The notes under the pieces were generated by a model. The model saw only the letters and a program-made list of their open reading frames with translations, was not told where the DNA came from and did no database searches. DNA of 6,620 nucleotides. Source: CAYWBI01 sp964456445. GTDB lineage: Bacteria; Calditrichota; Calditrichia; Calditrichales; J004. Shown piece after piece: positions 1-6,162 of this stretch. A program made the translations under genes and the position numbers. Each line of letters opens with the position of its first letter. The first letter of the stretch is position 1. The stretch covers positions 1 through 6,620 of the forward strand of contig CAYWBI010000201.1 in the NCBI GenBank assembly GCA_964456445.1, read 5' to 3'.

Positions 1-40
1 AAAAGTTTATTCGAATCAATGCTAATTATAGATAAATAAC

Positions 41-87
41 TGCAAAGACGCAAAGAAAATCATAAAAAAAAACTTAGCGTCTTAGCG
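41..87. repeat. Imperfect inverted repeat, dispersed-repeat type
   Basis: The left arm TGCAAAGACGCAAAG (41-55) and the right arm CTTAGCGTCTTAGCG (73-87) are inverted copies matching at 12 of 15 positions, separated by a 17-base A-rich loop. Each arm is itself a near-tandem of a GCAAAGAC-like unit. From memory, repeats of the type 'GCAAAGACGCAAAG ... CTTTGCGTCTTTGCG' are scattered through spacers of many bacterial genomes, so this is probably one worn copy. It lies about 130 bases beyond the stop of the exonuclease gene and has no clear U-tract next to it, so I do not call it that gene's terminator. I see nothing else in positions 1-214. Confidence 0.55.
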
Positions 88-214
88 ACTTGGCGGCAAA
101 AAAAGAAATCTAAAAAGTTGGCGACAAATATTGAAGCCATAATTTAGGGCACAAGGCGTCATTGAGCTGAATCGTAACAAAAATTTAATTATCCCGCTAA
201 AAATCCGGTGGATG

Positions 215-1438
215 TCAATCTGCTTCTTTTTCTATTATTTTATTGGATTTTTGTTCAAGTCGCTGCCTGCGGCGTTTAAAGGAGGCATACCACTTATCAT
301 ATTTTCCCGTCTCACCCAGTTCGGCCTGCATTTCTAAAGAGCGCATAGCCTGTTGGACATGCTGCAGCGCCTGCTTATAATCTTTATGGCCGTGTTCATA
401 CACCATGGCCAGTTCCCGTGCCGCTTCGCAAAAAAACCGCGGGTGCCTGTCAAGCCGTTTCCACAGGTCTGTGGCCTCTTCCAACCGTTCTGCTTTTTTT
501 AAAAGCTGTGCCTTTTGTCGCCAGATCGGTTCAAGGGCATATAATCGCTGGCTTGCCAATGTCTCCAATTGCGTCAGGAAACCCAGATCGGCAGCATCGG
601 ATGTTAGATTTGCCAAATGGTATATCGCCGGGGCGTCAAGCGGCAGGTTTTGTAACTCATCGCCTATATTGCCCAACTGCCCTAGGATAAGGGGCATTGA
701 TATTAAATCCTGACGGTTATGCTCAATTATCCGTATGATATCATGTATTCTTCCCGTGGCAAGATAATCGAAATATGCCTGTGGAATGTAAGCCCCGGGG
801 ATGTCACCGGAACGATGAACATCATCCAATAGCAGTGCCTCGATAGTGCCTAAATTGCATGCCGGAAGACTGTCCTTCCAGATACGCCTGCAGTAATGCA
901 CCAAATCAATATGCAACGTATCACTAAAAGCCGTTTCCTGGCGATTCAGGCAGAAACGGTTGCGCAGAAGCGGCATATCATAAGACTTACCGTTGTATGA
1001 AACAAAATATTTAAATTGTCTGAACCATGCTATCAGTTGTTTAAACAGCTCCGGTTCACGACCGTAGTCCGGTAGAAAATATTGTTCACAAACAATGGAA
1101 GCACCGCTCAGATAAGCAAAGCCGATCAGGAAGGCATAGGTACCGGTCCCGCCGGAAAGCCCGGTGGTCTCTAAATCAAAAAAAAGGCATTTTTCAAGAT
1201 CGACCGGACGGGTAAGTTGTCCTTTAGAAAGCAGAGACAGGTCAATTAGTTTTTTATCTTTCTGTTTATATTCGATATGATTGCGGATTTTCAGAACGGG
1301 CGCCGGGGCAAATAAAATTTCTGCCGAAAAATGTTCCCGAATTGCCTGCAGACCCGGCGGAATTTTGGCTGCTTCTTCAGGCTCCCCGGTTTTTCGCTTT
1401 GTTGATTTATAATATTCAAGTTTACGGCTTAACTTCAT
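215..1438 (-). CDS. YprB-type RNase H-fold exonuclease with C-terminal TPR-like repeats
   Basis: Predicted cytoplasmic 3'-5' exonuclease of the DEDD/RNase H-like group (COG3359, YprB-like; PF13482 family), 407 residues. Numbered from the ATG at 1438, the nuclease core spans about residues 80-260. Likely metal-binding acids are D88 and E90 in FDLETTGLSGG, D154 in SYNGKSYD, and H240/D244 in EHNRQDL, which has the HxxxD spacing of DEDDh exonucleases. Residues from about 300 to the end are helical and TPR-like (AERLEEATDLWKRL, DYKQALQHVQQAM), the domain order expected for this family. The frame stays open to a GTG at 1450, but CCCGGGAA directly abuts that codon with no spacer. The ATG at 1438 has GGGAAG 11 bases upstream and is the better start. 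The gene stands alone, 826 bases from the next gene on its strand. The biological substrate is not settled for the family, so a DNA or RNA repair/processing role is inference. Confidence 0.9.
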   Translation of the reverse strand: MKLSRKLEYYKSTKRKTGEPEEAAKIPPGLQAIREHFSAEILFAPAPVLKIRNHIEYKQKDKKLIDLSLLSKGQLTRPVDLEKCLFFDLETTGLSGGTGTYAFLIGFAYLSGASIVCEQYFLPDYGREPELFKQLIAWFRQFKYFVSYNGKSYDMPLLRNRFCLNRQETAFSDTLHIDLVHYCRRIWKDSLPACNLGTIEALLLDDVHRSGDIPGAYIPQAYFDYLATGRIHDIIRIIEHNRQDLISMPLILGQLGNIGDELQNLPLDAPAIYHLANLTSDAADLGFLTQLETLASQRLYALEPIWRQKAQLLKKAERLEEATDLWKRLDRHPRFFCEAARELAMVYEHGHKDYKQALQHVQQAMRSLEMQAELGETGKYDKWYASFKRRRQRLEQKSNKIIEKEAD

Positions 1439-1825
1439 AAAGACGATCACTTCCCGGGCATGCCGCCCGTTATTAACTCAGGATAAGTACCGGCCTGTAT
1501 ATTTTTAGCATGGGGCCATTTTTGCAATTCCATAACTATGAATATGCAAAGACCCTCATCAATTTCATCCACTCATTCGCAGCGGATGAAGGCGGCTGTA
1601 AGCGCTCAGGTTATAGCATCCATACAAGAATAATTACTGCTGTCCCGCAGAGCATCAAAAACAATCCCGCATGCCAAACGGTTAAAAACGGATATTATTT
1701 ATACCATCTTCTTTTGCCATATATTGTTTTCAATTTCCATAAATAAAATTTTATACTCAAGTATTAAAGAAGGACTCAGATCCGTTTTAAAAAGAGCAGC
1801 CTGAATTTTTATTTTTGGCAATACT

Positions 1826-1907
1826 GGAATTCTTGGGGAAACATGAGACATATTTTAGAATTTTTTAGGAAAAGTTATTAAATGCAGCCCATAGATTTAT
1901 CTGTGGG
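1826..1907 (+). repeat. Diverged third copy of the 85-bp palindrome-ended repeat
   Basis: This copy runs in the same orientation as the 6237-6321 copy. Its start (GGAATTCTTGGGGAAACATG) follows the start of the better copies (GGAATTTCTGTGTGTAAACATG-like) with small indels. Its end, CCCATAGATTTATCTGTGGG (1888-1907), is the terminal palindrome with one change. The middle section is much less similar, so this looks like an old, decayed member. The terminal palindrome is certain; membership of the full 82 bases is inference. Confidence 0.5.
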
Positions 1908-1973
1908 TATAATAAATCCCAGAATAATTCAAACTGATTTATCGTTTTCTAACATGGCGTAAACATTTCAACA

Positions 1974-1989
1974 AACCGTTGAAACGGTT
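1974..1989. repeat. Short perfect palindrome between two facing repeats
   Basis: AACCGTT and AACGGTT form 7-bp inverted arms around a 2-base centre (GA). It lies inside the 107 bases bounded by the palindromic ends of the repeats at 1888-1907 and 2015-2034. It could be an operator-like dyad or part of a larger structured repeat; no downstream gene is close enough to decide. Confidence 0.45.
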
Positions 1990-2014
1990 AACTGTAATCG
2001 GTGTTTGCTGTAAA

Positions 2015-2099
2015 CCCACAGATAAATCTGTGGGTTGTCTCTCGTTTGTAAAACCTGGAATTATATTCGGGAAAAACCATGTTTACACACAGAAATTCC
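2015..2099 (-). repeat. 85-bp palindrome-ended dispersed repeat, copy A
   Basis: Read on the minus strand, this segment aligns without gaps to 6237-6321 on the plus strand at 76 of 85 positions by hand count. Its end at 2015-2034 is the palindrome whose minus-strand reading is CCCACAGATTTATCTGTGGG: 8-bp arms with a 4-base loop, or 9-bp arms with a 2-base centre. Its other end, TTTCTGTGTG, is a partial inverted match to the palindrome, so the whole unit could fold into a long hairpin. There is no reading frame conserved between the copies. Size and structure fit a REP- or MITE-like non-autonomous element; the mobilising enzyme is not in the window. Confidence 0.85.
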
Positions 2100-2264
2100 A
2101 GTAGAGTCTTGTTTTTTTTTTAAGCGAGAGAGGGAATACGGTGGGGAATTCAAAAAGGGGGAATACAACTTAGCGCATGCTTTTCTAAAAAGCCACAACA
2201 CGAATTATCCTGAAACACCATTACCATGATCATTTGAAAACCACGGTGGACCCGGATTTAGAGT

Positions 2265-3152
2265 TTAGAGTTTTGAAATATCTTTATTCCCGGGATGCAG
2301 AATGTAATAAAAACGACGGGCCAGCCGATAAACCCGCGGCCCGGGAATGAGAAAATCATTTCCTCCGATCACAAATATTTGATTGTTTTTATAAGCCTTT
2401 ATCCTTTTAAAACTTTGCCATTGCTTCCGGTTTGACCGTTGTTGATCCGAAGTTAAGGCTTTAGGGCTAAATTCAATTATAATATCCGGGTTTCGTGCCA
2501 ACAGGGCTTCCCGGCTTATGGCGCTGTAACTCACTTTTAGATCACTAAATGCGTTTATGCCCCCGCACCAGCTCAGCAATTCATCCAGAAACGCGCCGGG
2601 CCCACTTACACCAATGTTACGCGCAACGCCGGGATCACGCCCCAGTACAAGCATGACCTTTGGCCGTGGGGCTTTATCCGTCCAATGGTATTTTTCCAGT
2701 GAATCGCCGATGGCCCTGTGCAGGCTGTCCGCCGCCTGTTTATTCCCGAGAAGAGTGCCAAGCGAATCGATACTTGTAAAAACATCCGTCAGGGTCTTTT
2801 CCGGTAAAAGTACCGTTTTTACGTTAATCCCTTTAAATTTTTCCGGCAGGTCCCGATATGAATTTGTTGCCAGTATCAGGTCGGGCTTTAAAGCCATGAT
2901 TTTTTCGATATTAGGGTTAAACAGACCGCCCACCTTTTCAATTTTTAGGGCCTCCGGCGGATAGCTGCAAAAATCCGATACCCCTACAAGACGTGAGTTT
3001 CCACCGAGGGCAAAAACCATTTCGGTAATTGATGGTGCCAGTGAGATGACCCGTTGTTTTCCATTGTTTGTGGATTGGGACGGTGAACAGGCAAAAAGCG
3101 TGAACAGGAAAAAATTAAAGATCAGTTGGTATATTTTTGTCATGGCATCCAT
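2265..3152 (-). CDS. BtuF/FhuD-like periplasmic substrate-binding lipoprotein (cobalamin or iron complex)
   Basis: Substrate-binding subunit of an ABC importer of the PF01497 family, 295 residues, probably membrane-anchored facing the periplasm. A hydrophobic leader ends in the lipobox LFAC (Cys22), followed by a polar SPSQSTNNGK linker. Family signatures are RVISLAPSITEMVFALG (34-50), FCSYPPEA (61-68), VGGLFNPNIEKIMALKPDLI (74-93), the mid-protein GVSGPGAFLDELL (181-193), and PGPRV near the end (270-274). This pattern is closest to vitamin B12-binding BtuF-type proteins, though haem or siderophore proteins of the same fold cannot be excluded. Two ATG codons (3152 and 3143) are possible starts; neither has a strong ribosome binding site and both keep the signal peptide. 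No permease, ATPase or TonB receptor gene is in the window, so its partners must be elsewhere. No cobalamin riboswitch is visible upstream. The stop codon falls inside a tandem TTTAGAG pair (2257-2270). Confidence 0.9.
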   Translation of the reverse strand: MDAMTKIYQLIFNFFLFTLFACSPSQSTNNGKQRVISLAPSITEMVFALGGNSRLVGVSDFCSYPPEALKIEKVGGLFNPNIEKIMALKPDLILATNSYRDLPEKFKGINVKTVLLPEKTLTDVFTSIDSLGTLLGNKQAADSLHRAIGDSLEKYHWTDKAPRPKVMLVLGRDPGVARNIGVSGPGAFLDELLSWCGGINAFSDLKVSYSAISREALLARNPDIIIEFSPKALTSDQQRSNRKQWQSFKRIKAYKNNQIFVIGGNDFLIPGPRVYRLARRFYYILHPGNKDISKL

Positions 3153-3323
3153 ACAAAATGAGTGTAAAATAAAAAGGCATCCCGAAAGGTACGGAAGGCA
3201 CGGATTTAATAAAAACCGTTTTTGCGGATTACGTCACCAACAATGGTTTTTGCGTTTCTAAAAATCCACAGATTACGCCGATTGACGCAGTTAATAAGAA
3301 AAGGAAGTGGGAAAAAAGAAAAA

Positions 3324-3358
3324 TGAAAAATGAAAAAGGAAAAAGGAAAAAGGAAAAA
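3324..3358. repeat. Tandem heptamer tract (TGAAAAA x2, GGAAAAA x3)
   Basis: Five consecutive 7-base units: TGAAAAA at 3324 and 3331, then GGAAAAA at 3338, 3345 and 3352. The purine-only run extends from 3332 to 3367, and the flanks (3294-3323, 3359-3376) are similarly A/G-rich. Such a tract can expand or contract by slippage. It lies about 170 bases upstream of the binding-protein start, so an effect on expression is possible but unsupported. Confidence 0.8.
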
Positions 3359-3482
3359 AGAAAAAGATAAAAGGCGTCTTTCCGAGCAGCGATGAAATAA
3401 CGTACCAGAAAAATACGCCGCGAGGAATCTTTCCATGTTGTACCAAAGCCATCGCATGCACAAAAGGCCCCTCGATTCCGCT

Positions 3483-3531
3483 GCGCTCCACTCGGGGTGA
3501 CAGAACGTTTGTGCGTTCCGCTCAGGGTAAC
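3483..3531. repeat. Two-unit direct repeat resembling a widespread dispersed repeat
   Basis: GCGCTCCACTCGGGGTGAC (3483-3501) recurs as GCGTTCCGCTCAGGGTAAC (3513-3531), 15 of 19 positions identical, with a 30-base period. The reverse complement of the core (GTTACCCTGAGCGGAACGC) resembles the 'GTCACCCTGAGCGGAG' class of interspersed repeats that I recall from many bacterial genomes. The preceding CCCCTCGATTCCGCTG (3473-3488) belongs to the same style. Function unknown; assignment to that class is from memory. Confidence 0.55.
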
Positions 3532-3543
3532 CAAGGTATACCG

Positions 3544-3577
3544 AAAAAAAAAGCCCCGTCCGGGTGAACAGGGCTTT
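3544..3577 (-). terminator. Intrinsic terminator of the lipoprotein-protease operon
   Basis: On the minus strand AAAGCCCTG pairs with CGGGGCTTT (9 bp including one G-U) around a 10-base loop, followed by a run of nine T residues that begins inside the stem. It starts 22 bases past the protease stop codon. The plus strand also has a run of A and T beyond the stem (3581-3595), but with A after the stem, so it acts mainly for the minus strand. Confidence 0.88.
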
Positions 3578-3599
3578 GGTGTAAAAAAAATAAATATGC

Positions 3600-5732
3600 C
3601 TACTTCAGCAGGGTCATTTTCCTGGTAAGGGTAAAACCCTGGGTTTTCAACTTGTAGTAATAAATCCCGCTGGCAAGGTTTCCCGCATCCAACTGTACCT
3701 GGTTTGCTCCCGCCGGGCGGATTTCATCGACAAGGCTTTTGACCCTGCGCCCGCTGACATCATATAAGGTCAGTTCAACAAAACTGCGTATCGGTAGTTT
3801 ATAGCGAATCGTGGTTAACGGGTTAAAAGGATTGGGATAATTTTGTTCCAATTCATATCCATTGACAACAAGAACCTGACCGTCATCCAAAGCGGTTGTG
3901 TTAAAAGCGTCGGTAAGATCAATGGCGCCATACCCAAATACTTTGTCCCAGTTATTGGGGTCTTCTTTAACTTTTAGCTCGGATGCCGTAACACCCGCGG
4001 GCCGGGACGTCCCCTGCGCATGACCGGAAAGATAGGTTAAGACCTCGGCTGGTCCCCAGCTTGGATTTTTTTCAAGCAGGAGCGCAATGGCACCGGCCGC
4101 TGCCGGTGAAGACATCGATGTACCCTGCTTATAACCATAATTGTCGGTATAGGGCGCCGGAGGCAAAAACGCATTGGAATAGGTGGCATCCGAACTGCGC
4201 GCGGAAAGCAGGATGGTACCCCCTGCCACGATATCCGGTTTTTTCCGGCCATCTGCGGTGGGGCCGACGCTGCTGAAATTGGCGATCCCGCCATCATCGC
4301 CATTATAGGTAAAATGATAGGTGTTCCCATCAGACGCAGGCCAATTATGACGGGAAACAAAAGCGCCCACACTGATAATATTATTACCACAGGCCGCATT
4401 TCCAAGGGTATAAGGATAATGAAGTAGTTGACCGTTATTTCCGGAGTAAAGCGTGCCTTGTGAAAAGCCGCCGGTTGGGTTTTGCAGGGCATTTTCGCTT
4501 GTCCACAAATGCAGACCAAGTGTGCCATTACTGTTGGCGTCGCTCAAGCCATTAAATGTCAGAGTAAAGGTATCGGCACCAAGACCGGTTGTATCGTCAA
4601 TAATTACATAACAGGCAACTTTTGAATTATTACTGGAGGCGGCAGTGTAGAGATAGAGTGTGACATTCCCCGAGCTATTATTATTGTTTTTTGTAACAGA
4701 TGCAATGCTGCCATGTTCCCAGGATAAAGAAACCGAATTCACATCATCCCCTTTTTCAAGCCATCCCGTGGCATAATCACAGATGCCAAATTTGATTTGA
4801 TCGCTTGAGCGTATGGCGTCATTAAAATAATGCACATTATCACTGCCGTCATTTCCGGCGGAACGAATGATAACCTTGCCGGGTCCGGTTAAATCATCCA
4901 CAGCCACGGTCCCGTCATCGGTTCCGTCGTGTGGACCAAACTGGCTGCCTAAGCTCAGGTTCACTACCGCCGGTTTTCCCAGCGCCTGTGCTTTATCAAA
5001 GATGTATTTTATTCCATCCAGGATGCTTGAAGAGAAAAAATCCGTTTTTACAAAAATTATATTGGCATTGACGGCGCTGCCACTAATGGTGTCGGCCGGG
5101 GTCAGGCTAAAATCATAACCCGCAAAGCTTCCGGCCACGTGTGTGCCATGGCCATCGGTATCTATTTCCGGCACGAGAGAGTGTGGCGTTCCCGAGTTAA
5201 AATCCTGGTTTATTTGGCTTGAGGTATATTCCGCACCATAGCTATAGCCGGTCGGATTTGCACCACTGCCCGTTTGATCCCAAAGATAAAGCACACGTGT
5301 TGTGCCATCATTGTTTTTAAACATGGGATGATAAAAGTCCAGACCCGAATCGACAATGCCCACGATGACGTTCGTTCCGGTATATCCTTTTGCATACGCT
5401 TGTGCTTTATTTTGATAATCCGTTGATTTGGAATTGTCAGGTTTTTGCTTTGGCCCCATAACAATCCGCTGCACGCCCCGAACGTCGAGTAAATCGTTTA
5501 GCCTGCTTCTGCTAACCCGAACCGTTACACGGTTATTGATATCCGATTCAACCGGAATACCGGCGGCTTCTAAACGCCCGGCCAGACCCGCATCACCTGA
5601 AACGATCAGGGGAAGCGCTTTATCAACCGCAGATTTTTGCAGTTGGTTTTGCTGTTGTTTGACAAAAGGCCCTAAATCGGTGGCAAAGAGTGAGCCCATA
5701 AAAATAAATAATGCAAGAATTGATACACGCAT
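3600..5732 (-). CDS. Secreted subtilisin-family (S8) serine protease with type IX-style C-terminal sorting domain
   Basis: Exported endopeptidase of 710 residues. Order: signal peptide (1-17, cut likely after SLFA); I9-like propeptide (about 36-97, LPLIVSG ... GVQRIVMGPKQK); S8 catalytic domain (about 118-612); C-terminal Por/T9SS-type sorting tail (about 626-710, QNYPNPFNPLTTIRYKLP ... SGIYYYKL ... KMTLLK). The catalytic triad is complete: D128 (GIVDSG), H195 (DGHGTHVAG) and S539 (GTSMSSP), with oxyanion-hole N294 (SAGND). Between N294 and S539 lies an insertion of roughly 150 residues (about 300-450), Asn/Ser/Thr-rich and probably beta-sheet. Together with the YGAEYTSSQIN segment (165-175) this resembles the CspA-like branch of S8, a moderate-confidence placement. 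Start ATG at 5732 has AAGGAG seven bases upstream. It is the second gene of an operon with the lipoprotein and ends at a strong terminator. The natural substrate is unknown; cell-surface or secreted protein breakdown is inferred from the tail. Confidence 0.96.
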   Translation of the reverse strand: MRVSILALFIFMGSLFATDLGPFVKQQQNQLQKSAVDKALPLIVSGDAGLAGRLEAAGIPVESDINNRVTVRVSRSRLNDLLDVRGVQRIVMGPKQKPDNSKSTDYQNKAQAYAKGYTGTNVIVGIVDSGLDFYHPMFKNNDGTTRVLYLWDQTGSGANPTGYSYGAEYTSSQINQDFNSGTPHSLVPEIDTDGHGTHVAGSFAGYDFSLTPADTISGSAVNANIIFVKTDFFSSSILDGIKYIFDKAQALGKPAVVNLSLGSQFGPHDGTDDGTVAVDDLTGPGKVIIRSAGNDGSDNVHYFNDAIRSSDQIKFGICDYATGWLEKGDDVNSVSLSWEHGSIASVTKNNNNSSGNVTLYLYTAASSNNSKVACYVIIDDTTGLGADTFTLTFNGLSDANSNGTLGLHLWTSENALQNPTGGFSQGTLYSGNNGQLLHYPYTLGNAACGNNIISVGAFVSRHNWPASDGNTYHFTYNGDDGGIANFSSVGPTADGRKKPDIVAGGTILLSARSSDATYSNAFLPPAPYTDNYGYKQGTSMSSPAAAGAIALLLEKNPSWGPAEVLTYLSGHAQGTSRPAGVTASELKVKEDPNNWDKVFGYGAIDLTDAFNTTALDDGQVLVVNGYELEQNYPNPFNPLTTIRYKLPIRSFVELTLYDVSGRRVKSLVDEIRPAGANQVQLDAGNLASGIYYYKLKTQGFTLTRKMTLLK

Positions 5733-5739
5733 AAGAATT

Positions 5740-5745
5740 CTCCTT
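5740..5745 (-). promoter_or_regulatory. Ribosome binding site of the protease, overlapping the upstream stop codon
   Basis: The minus strand reads TAAGGAG: the TAA stop of the lipoprotein (5746-5744) shares two A residues with the Shine-Dalgarno AAGGAG, seven bases before the protease ATG. The overlap suggests translational coupling, so that ribosomes finishing the lipoprotein reinitiate on the protease. Confidence 0.85.
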
Positions 5746-6049
5746 AATGTAATTTTTCTTTTCCGGTTGATATTCTCTTGACATCGGGGTTTTTAAGCAA
5801 AACATTTAACTGCTCCTGGGTCAGTCGTCCGGTATAACGATTGGGGCCGATTTTATTCAGGAGCGAATCGGCCAACGGTTTATTACTCGATATGATAACA
5901 GGCAAGCGGGTTTCTGCTTCGGCCCTTACCGTATTCATCCATTTTTGCACCTGCGGTCCGGCGGTTTGCGGATTTTCTTTTGGCGCTTCTTTTTGGGATG
6001 CGCATCCCAAAGCCAGTAAAAACAAACCTGTAAATATTAAAAAACGCAT
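5744..6049 (-). CDS. Small lipoprotein with a stand-alone subtilisin-propeptide (I9-like) domain; predicted protease inhibitor or chaperone
   Basis: A 101-residue protein with a lipoprotein signal (MRFLIFTGLFLLALGC, Cys16; Ala at +2, compatible with outer-membrane sorting), a polar linker (about 17-35) and a compact domain (about 46-101). That domain aligns with the propeptide of the protease encoded next to it: LPVIISS...LA..L (49-63) with LPLIVSG...LA..L (40-54), and NRYTGRLTQEQLNVLLKNPD (70-89) with NRVTVRVSRSRLNDLLDVRG (67-86), then VKRI with VQRI and a closing G/K pair. The protease copy has six extra residues in the middle loop. I9 propeptides fold and inhibit their own protease, and free-standing I9 inhibitors are known (for example yeast Pbi2), so I infer an inhibitor or folding helper of the neighbouring enzyme in the periplasm. 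The start ATG is well supported by GAGGAG five bases upstream. It leads the operon, with 11 bases between genes. The -3 Ala of the lipobox is slightly unusual. Confidence 0.87.
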   Translation of the reverse strand: MRFLIFTGLFLLALGCASQKEAPKENPQTAGPQVQKWMNTVRAEAETRLPVIISSNKPLADSLLNKIGPNRYTGRLTQEQLNVLLKNPDVKRISTGKEKLH

Positions 6050-6054
6050 GGGAG

Positions 6055-6060
6055 CTCCTC
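6055..6060 (-). promoter_or_regulatory. Ribosome binding site of the small lipoprotein
   Basis: GAGGAG on the minus strand, five bases before the ATG at 6049. It fixes the start and supports real translation of this short gene. Confidence 0.85.
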
Positions 6061-6140
6061 GTTAATGTTAGATAAAAAATAAATGTTCCCGTCTGAAAAA
6101 TATGAATCATCGGGGATAATACCGATCAAGATAATAAAAT

Positions 6141-6162
6141 CGCCCCAAAAAATGTAGGGGCG
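6141..6162. other. GC-rich hairpin in the presumed leader of the operon
   Basis: CGCCCC (6141-6146) and GGGGCG (6157-6162) form a perfect 6-bp stem around a 10-base A-rich loop. On the minus strand it is followed by ATTTTATTAT, an imperfect T-rich run, so it could be a weak terminator or a leader structure about 90 bases upstream of the lipoprotein start. TGTAGGGGCG also recalls a common dispersed-repeat phrase, so a repeat remnant is an alternative. Confidence 0.4.

Larger units (their letters stand above)
1451..2264. other. Long repeat-bearing spacer without a convincing gene
   Basis: The 814 bases between the binding-protein gene and the exonuclease are AT-rich and hold no protein I believe. 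Open frames at 1510-1746 and 2035-2229 (+) have no family signature, and the second starts inside a dispersed repeat. The content I can support is two copies of an 85-bp palindrome-ended repeat (1826-1907 and 2015-2099) facing each other around a 107-base segment with its own small palindrome. At 1455-1469 CGGGC and GCCCG could pair around the ribosome-binding region of the exonuclease gene, but this is weak. GGGAATAC occurs twice (2132-2139, 2159-2166) without obvious meaning. I see no convincing promoter or terminator. Confidence 0.7.
3153..3599. other. Spacer made of several dispersed and tandem repeats
   Basis: The 447 bases between the protease and the binding-protein gene hold no gene I accept; the minus-strand frames at 3206-3534 translate to low-complexity Phe/Ser/Leu-rich peptides created by the A/G-rich tract. 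In order the spacer contains: AT-rich sequence with AAAAACCGTTTTT (3210-3222) and two related phrases GGATTACG and AGATTACG (3225-3295); a purine-rich heptamer tract (3324-3358); a direct repeat with 30-base period (3483-3531); and the protease terminator. It is also the upstream region of the binding-protein gene, but I find no convincing promoter. Confidence 0.7.

Noticed and set aside
1455..1469. CGGGC/GCCCG hairpin as a regulatory element of the exonuclease gene
   Set aside because: Only 5 bp, and alternative pairings (CCCGGG, GGGCATGCC) compete; too weak to call.
1510..1746. 78-codon plus-strand open frame in the long spacer
   Set aside because: No family signature, no good ribosome binding site, opposite to all real genes and lying in AT-rich sequence.
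1888..2034. Possible CRISPR array from the repeated palindrome
   Set aside because: Only two copies here, in palindromic form and about 107 bases apart, without regular spacers or cas genes.
2035..2229. 64-codon plus-strand open frame
   Set aside because: It begins inside the 85-bp dispersed repeat and its sequence has no protein-like conservation.
3153..3330. Possible cobalamin riboswitch upstream of the BtuF-like gene
   Set aside because: No B12-box-like conserved segments are visible on the minus strand; the region is repeat-derived.
3206..3534. Three overlapping minus-strand open frames of 66-101 codons
   Set aside because: Their middle parts are Phe/Ser/Leu-rich low complexity produced by the A/G heptamer tract; they differ by frame and lack family features.
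4037..4528. 163-codon minus-strand frame inside the protease gene, and other frames on both strands there
   Set aside because: The protease frame covers the region with full catalytic motifs; these are shadow frames.
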